A program made the position numbers and the translations under genes. DNA of 64,000 bases from Balaenoptera acutorostrata (lineage: Eukaryota > Chordata > Mammalia > Artiodactyla > Balaenopteridae): positions 40,774,428 to 40,838,427 of the forward strand of contig NC_080081.1 of the NCBI RefSeq assembly GCF_949987535.1. Reading direction: 5' to 3'. Below, piece by piece: positions 59,252 through 64,000 of the stretch (positions are counted from its first letter, which is position 1; every line of letters starts with the position of its first letter). The notes under the pieces were generated by a model that was given only the letters and a program-made list of their open reading frames with translations, searched no databases and was not told the DNA's origin.

Positions 59252-60406
59252 GAGAAGTGAAAAAATAATATGATTGATTTAGGCTAATAGAAGAAACTGG
59301 AAAACTGAGTTTCTGATGTTAATTTTAGAGTATTCATATCATGGTGGTAAAATATTTTATGCTAGTCATAATTTGGATGGAGTACTGGAATTTCAGTCCT
59401 TAGACATAACATTTCATAATATATATATAATATATACACCTATTATATATATATATGTACATATATATATACAAATTATATATTTCTATTTTACATATTA
59501 GAAAATTTATTCTCAACCATATTAAGAACTTTCATTTCTGAAGCCATGATTCAATCCCAATTCAATCTGACATTTTTTCATCAGTCCATATTTTCAAAAC
59601 TTTTATAAACTTTCACCCTATAAAATAATGCAAAGAGTTATATTAATGCAATATTTGCAGGGCCCTTATAATAATCAGATCTCAAGGAAATAGTTTTAGG
59701 TCATGGCACTGAAAGAATCAGCTTACATATCCTTAAGCATTTCCAAAAATTTAATAAATCCAGGAAATGCTCATTAATGATTTTTAACACAACAAAAAGG
59801 GAGTCAATTGGGCATTTTTTACTTCCTAAAAGGTATACAATCCAAATATGAAGTGTACAAAACAAATTTGAAAAAACAGTCTTCAAAATAAGGGGACAGA
59901 AAATATTTTCTGTAGAGTCAGAAAGTAAATATTTTAGGTTTTATTCACCATGAGGTCTCTATTATGACTACCCAACTCTGACTTTTTAAGTGACCAAAAA
60001 CGGACACAATACATAAATGAATGGTTGTGGCTATATTCCAATAATTTTTTTTTTTTACAAAAATAAGTTGCAGGCTGTATTTGGTCATAGTCTATAATTT
60101 GCCAACACCTACTACCTACCTAATTAACAATTTCAGGAAATACATAGGACAAAAAATGTGTTTAAAAATGCCATGAGGAAAAAAATCAGCAAAATCCAGA
60201 CTTCAGAGAATACTACAGAACAAATATCACATTTTTTTCAAAAAAGTTAATTTCAAGAAAGAAAAAATAAAGATGGAATAGTAACATATATATTAAAATA
60301 CAGTTATGAGACATATCAACTAGACTAAATGTAGGGACTTTATTTTGATACAAATTCAAATAAGGAAATTATAAAAAACATAAGATGAACAGGAAAAAAT
60401 TGGTAA
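59252..60406. other. AT-rich non-coding stretch
   Basis: Contains a TA-rich patch at 59,420-59,475. No gene or nameable element is seen. Confidence 0.4.
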
Positions 60407-63400
60407 TTTCTTTTTGTTTTTTCCTTTTAAAAAAAATTTATTGGGGTATAATTGATTTACTATGTTATGTTAGTTTCAGGTGTACAACAAAGTGAATGTT
60501 ATACAAATACATATATCCACTCTTTTTTAGATTCTTTTCCCATTAGGGAGTATTGAGTTCCCTGAGCTATACATTAGGTCCTTATTAGTTATCTATTTTA
60601 TGTATAGTAGTGTGTATTTGTCAATCCCAGTTTTCCAATTTATCCCTCCCCCCTTGCACCCCAGTAACCATAAGTTTATTTTCTACATCTGTAGAACTAT
60701 TTCAGTTTTGTAGATAAGTTCATTTGTAACCATTTTTTAGATTCCACATATAAGCGATATCATTTGATATGTGTCTTTCCCTGTCTGACATACTTCACTC
60801 AGTATGACTTAGTATGAAAATCTCTAGGTCTATCCATGTTGCTGCAAATGGTATTATTTTGTTCCTTTTTATGATTGAGCAATATTCCATTGTATATATG
60901 TACCACATCTTCTTTATTCATTCCTCTGTTGATGGACATTTAGGTAGCTTCCATGTCCTCACTGTTGTGAATAGTGCTGCAATGAACATTGGGGTTCAAG
61001 TATCTTTTCAAATTATGGTTTTCTCCAAATATTTGCCCAGGAGTGAGATTGCTGGATCATATGGTAGCTCTATATTCAGTTTTTTAAAGAACCTCCATAC
61101 TGTTCTCCATAGTGGCTCTATCAGTTCGATTTCCCACCAACAGTTTAGGAGTGTTCCTTTTTTCCACACCTTCTCCAACATTTATTGTTTGTAGGTTTTT
61201 TGGTGATGGTCATTATGATTGATGTGAGGTGATACCACATTGTAGTTTTGATTTACATTTCTCTAATAATTAGTGATGTTGAGCATCTTTTCATGTGCTT
61301 TTTGGCTATCTCTATGTCTTCTTGGAGAAATGTCTATTTAGATCTTCTGCCCATTTTTTGATTCAGGTGTTTGTTTTTTTCCTATTGCGCTGTATGAGAT
61401 ATTTGTATATTTTGGAGATTAATCCCTTGTCAGTTGCTTTGTTTGCAAATATTTTCTACAATTCTGAGGGTTCTCTTTTTTTTTTTTTTATGGTTTCCTT
61501 TCCTGTGCAAAAGCTTTTAAGTTTAATTAGGTCCCATCTGTTTATTTTTGTTTTTATTTTCATTATTCTAAGAGGTGAATCAGAAAAGATCTCGCTGTGA
61601 TTTATGTCAGAGTGTTCTCCCTATGTTTTCCTTGAAGAGTATCTGGCCTTACATTTAGGTCTTTAATCCATTTTGAGTTTACTTTTGTGTATGCTGTTAG
61701 GGAGTGTTCTAATTTCATTCTTTTACATGTAGCTGTCCAGTTGTCCCAGCACCACTTACTGAAGAGACTGTCTTTTCTCCATTGTATATTCTTGCCTCCT
61801 TTGTCATAGATTAGGCGACCATAAGTGTGTGGCTTTATCTATGGACTTTCTATCCTGTTCCATTGATCTATATTTCTGTTTTTGTGTCAATACCATATTG
61901 TTTTGATGACTGTAGCTTTATAGTATAGTCTGAAGTCAGGGAGTTGGATTCCTCCAGCTTCTTTTTTCATTCTTAGGATTGCTTTGGCTATTTGGAGTCT
62001 TTTGTGTTTCCATACAAATTGTAAGTCTTTTTGCTCCAATTCTGTGAAAAATGCCATTGGTAGTTTGACAGGGATTGCATTGACTGTTTTGGGTAGCACA
62101 GTCATTTTCACAATATTGATTCTTCCAATCCAAGAACATGGTTTATCTCTCCATCTGCTTGTGTCATCTTTGATTTCTTTCATCAGTATCTTATAGTTTT
62201 CTGAGTACAGGTTTTTTTCCCTCCTGAGGTCAGTTTATTCCTAGGTATTTTATTTTTTTTTGATGCAGTGGTGAATGGGATTGTTTCCTTAATCTTTATT
62301 TCTGATCTTTTGTTGGTAATGTACAGGAAAGCAAGAGATTTCTGTGTATGAATTTTGTATCCTGTAACTTTACTAAATTCGTTTATGAGTGCTGGTATTT
62401 TTCTGGTAGCATGTTTAGTATTTTCAATGTATAGTATCATGTCATTAGCCAACACTGACAGTTCTACTTCTTCTTTTCCAATCTGGATTCTTTTTATTTC
62501 TTTTTCTTCTCTGATAACCATGGATAGGACTTCCAAAACTATGTGAATAAAAGTGGCAAGAGTGGACATCTGTGTCTTCTTCCTGATCTTAAAGGAAATG
62601 CTTTCAGCTTTTCACCATTGAGTATGATGTAAGCTGTAGGTCTGCCATACATGACCTTTATTATGTTGAGGTAGGTTCCCTCTAAGCCCACTTTTTGGAG
62701 AGTTTTTATGATAAATGGGTGTTGAAATTTGCTAACAGCTTTTTCAGCATCTATTGTGATAATTATATGGTTTTTATTCTTCAGTTTGTTAATATGATGT
62801 ATCATATTGATTGATTTGCATATATTGAAGAATCCTTGCATTCCTGGGATAAATCCCAATTGATTATGGTGTATGATCCTTTTAATGTATTGTTGGATTC
62901 TGTTTGCTGGTATTTTGCTGAGGATTTTTGCATCTATATTCATCAGTGATATTGGTCTGTAATTTTCTTTTTTTGTAGTATCTTTGTCTGGTTTTGATAT
63001 CAGGATGATGGTGGCCTTGTAGAATGTGTTTGGGAGTGTTCCATCCTCTGAAATTTTTTGGAAGAGTTTGAGAAGGATTGGTGTTAGCTCTTTTCTAAAT
63101 GTTTAACAGAATTCACCTGTGAAGCCACCTGGTCCTGGACTTTTGTTTGTTGCAAGATTTTTAATCACAGTTTCAATTTCATTACTTGTGATTGGTCTGT
63201 TCATATTTTCTATTTCTTCCTGGTTCAGTCTTGGAAGGTTATACCTTTCTAAGAATTTGTCCATTTCTTCCAGCTTGTCCATTTTATTGGCATAGAGTTA
63301 CTTGTAGTAGTCTCTTAGGATGCTTTGTATTTCTGCGGTGTCTGTTGTAACTTCTCCTTTTTCATTTCTAATTTTATTGATTTGAGTTCTCTCCCTCTTT

Positions 63401-64000
63401 TTCTTGGTGAGTCTGGCTAAATGTTTATCAATATTGTTTATCTTCTCAAAGAAATAGGTTTTAGTTTTATTGATCTTTGTTATTGTTTTCTTTGTTTCTG
63501 TTTCATTTATTTCTGCTCTGATCTTTATGATTTCTTTCCTTGTACTAACTTTGGGTTTTGTTTGTTCTTCTTTCTCTAGTTCCTTTAGGTGTAAGGTTAG
63601 ATTGCTAATTGAGATTTTCCTTGCTTCTTGAGGTAGGATTGTATTTCTATAAACTTCCCTCTTAGAACTGTTATTGCTGCATCCCATAGGTTTTGGGTTG
63701 TTGTTTTTTCACTGTCATTTGTCTCTAGGTATTTTTTTAATTTCCTCTTTGATATTTTCAGTGATCTCTTGGTTATTTAGTAACATATTGTTTAGTCTCC
63801 ATGTTTTTGTAGTTTTTACATTTTTTCCCCTGTAATTTAATACTAATCTCATAGCATTGTGGTCGGAACAGATGCTTGATATGATTTCAATTTTCTTAAA
63901 TTTACTGAGGCTTGATTTGTGACCCAAGATGTGATCTATCCTGGAGAACGTTCTGTGTGCACTTGAGAAGAAAGTGTAATCTGCTGTTTTCAGATGGAAT
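60407..64000 (-). mobile_element. L1, minus strand, cut by the window edge
   Basis: The 3' end is at about 60,407-60,440 ('aaaaaatttattggggtataattg' region on plus), followed leftward-to-rightward by 3'UTR, the ORF2 C-terminus, RT and endonuclease, still inside the endonuclease at position 64,000. Layout and similarity parallel the 40.5-47.5 kb L1, but this copy has many more frameshifts and stops and is clearly older. The 5' part lies outside the window, so completeness and target duplication cannot be judged. Confidence 0.92.
61200..64000 (-). pseudogene. L1 ORF2 remnant, partial
   Basis: Surviving minus-strand pieces are: endonuclease end at 63,715-63,927 (GHKSSLSKFKKIEIISSICSDHN type), linker at 63,298-63,687, RT start at 62,539-62,943 ([32 protein letters not shown]), the RT core at 62,183-62,569 where the FADD position reads LANDMILYI (Ala-Asn-Asp, the first catalytic Asp lost), and RT end at 61,887-62,183. 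At least five frameshifts or stops separate them. Confidence 0.9.

Overview
The window is AT-rich nuclear DNA from a mammal, almost certainly a cetacean or a close cetartiodactyl relative. The evidence is several little-diverged tRNA-Glu-derived CHR-type SINEs (head 'gggcttccctggtggcgcag'), young artiodactyl-type L1 elements, and no recognisable ruminant BovB or Bov-tA. I see no convincing host protein-coding exon, tRNA, rRNA or snRNA gene. The region looks like a gene desert filled by layers of retroelements. All long reading frames belong to L1 or to one endogenous retrovirus (ERV), or are shadows of repeats.

Layout. 0-12.6 kb: old L1 fragments, a MIR, one SINE inside an L1, and a perfect 74-bp tandem duplication. 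12.6-19.5 kb: a nearly full-length but decayed plus-strand L1, split by a SINE. 19.5-30.3 kb: unique AT-rich DNA with five SINEs (two carrying extra 3' sequence that looks transduced), L1 ends, and a non-repetitive stretch near 28.1-28.7 kb that may be a conserved non-coding element. 30.5-40.4 kb: MER5-type DNA transposons, an MLT1-type LTR, microsatellites with long (TA)n, one SINE and L2-like tails. 40.46-47.52 kb: a full-length 7.0-kb minus-strand L1 with an 11-bp target-site duplication, a GC-rich 1.9-kb 5'UTR and lightly damaged ORF1 and ORF2. 49.2-51.8 kb: a minus-strand L1 whose 5'UTR is joined directly to mid-ORF2. 54.3-55.2 kb: an old repeat, a SINE and a MIR. 60.4-64.0 kb: another minus-strand L1 running off the window edge.

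The most distinctive object is a compact class II (betaretrovirus-like) ERV at 56,093-59,245. It has two 426-428-bp LTRs differing at about 7 sites, a perfect 6-bp target duplication (AGGAAT), a tRNA-Lys3-type primer-binding site and a polypurine tract. Its interior is only about 2.3 kb and is a deletion mosaic: the Gag matrix region with two P(S/T)AP late motifs runs in frame into the integrase C-terminus, followed by the end of Env SU and most of TM. Capsid, nucleocapsid, protease, RT, RNase H, most of integrase and most of SU are missing. It keeps the cis-acting parts needed for mobilisation in trans, so it may belong to a non-autonomous family. The Env frame is broken just before the membrane anchor. 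Family-name assignments for old repeats rest on visual resemblance and are given with moderate or low confidence.
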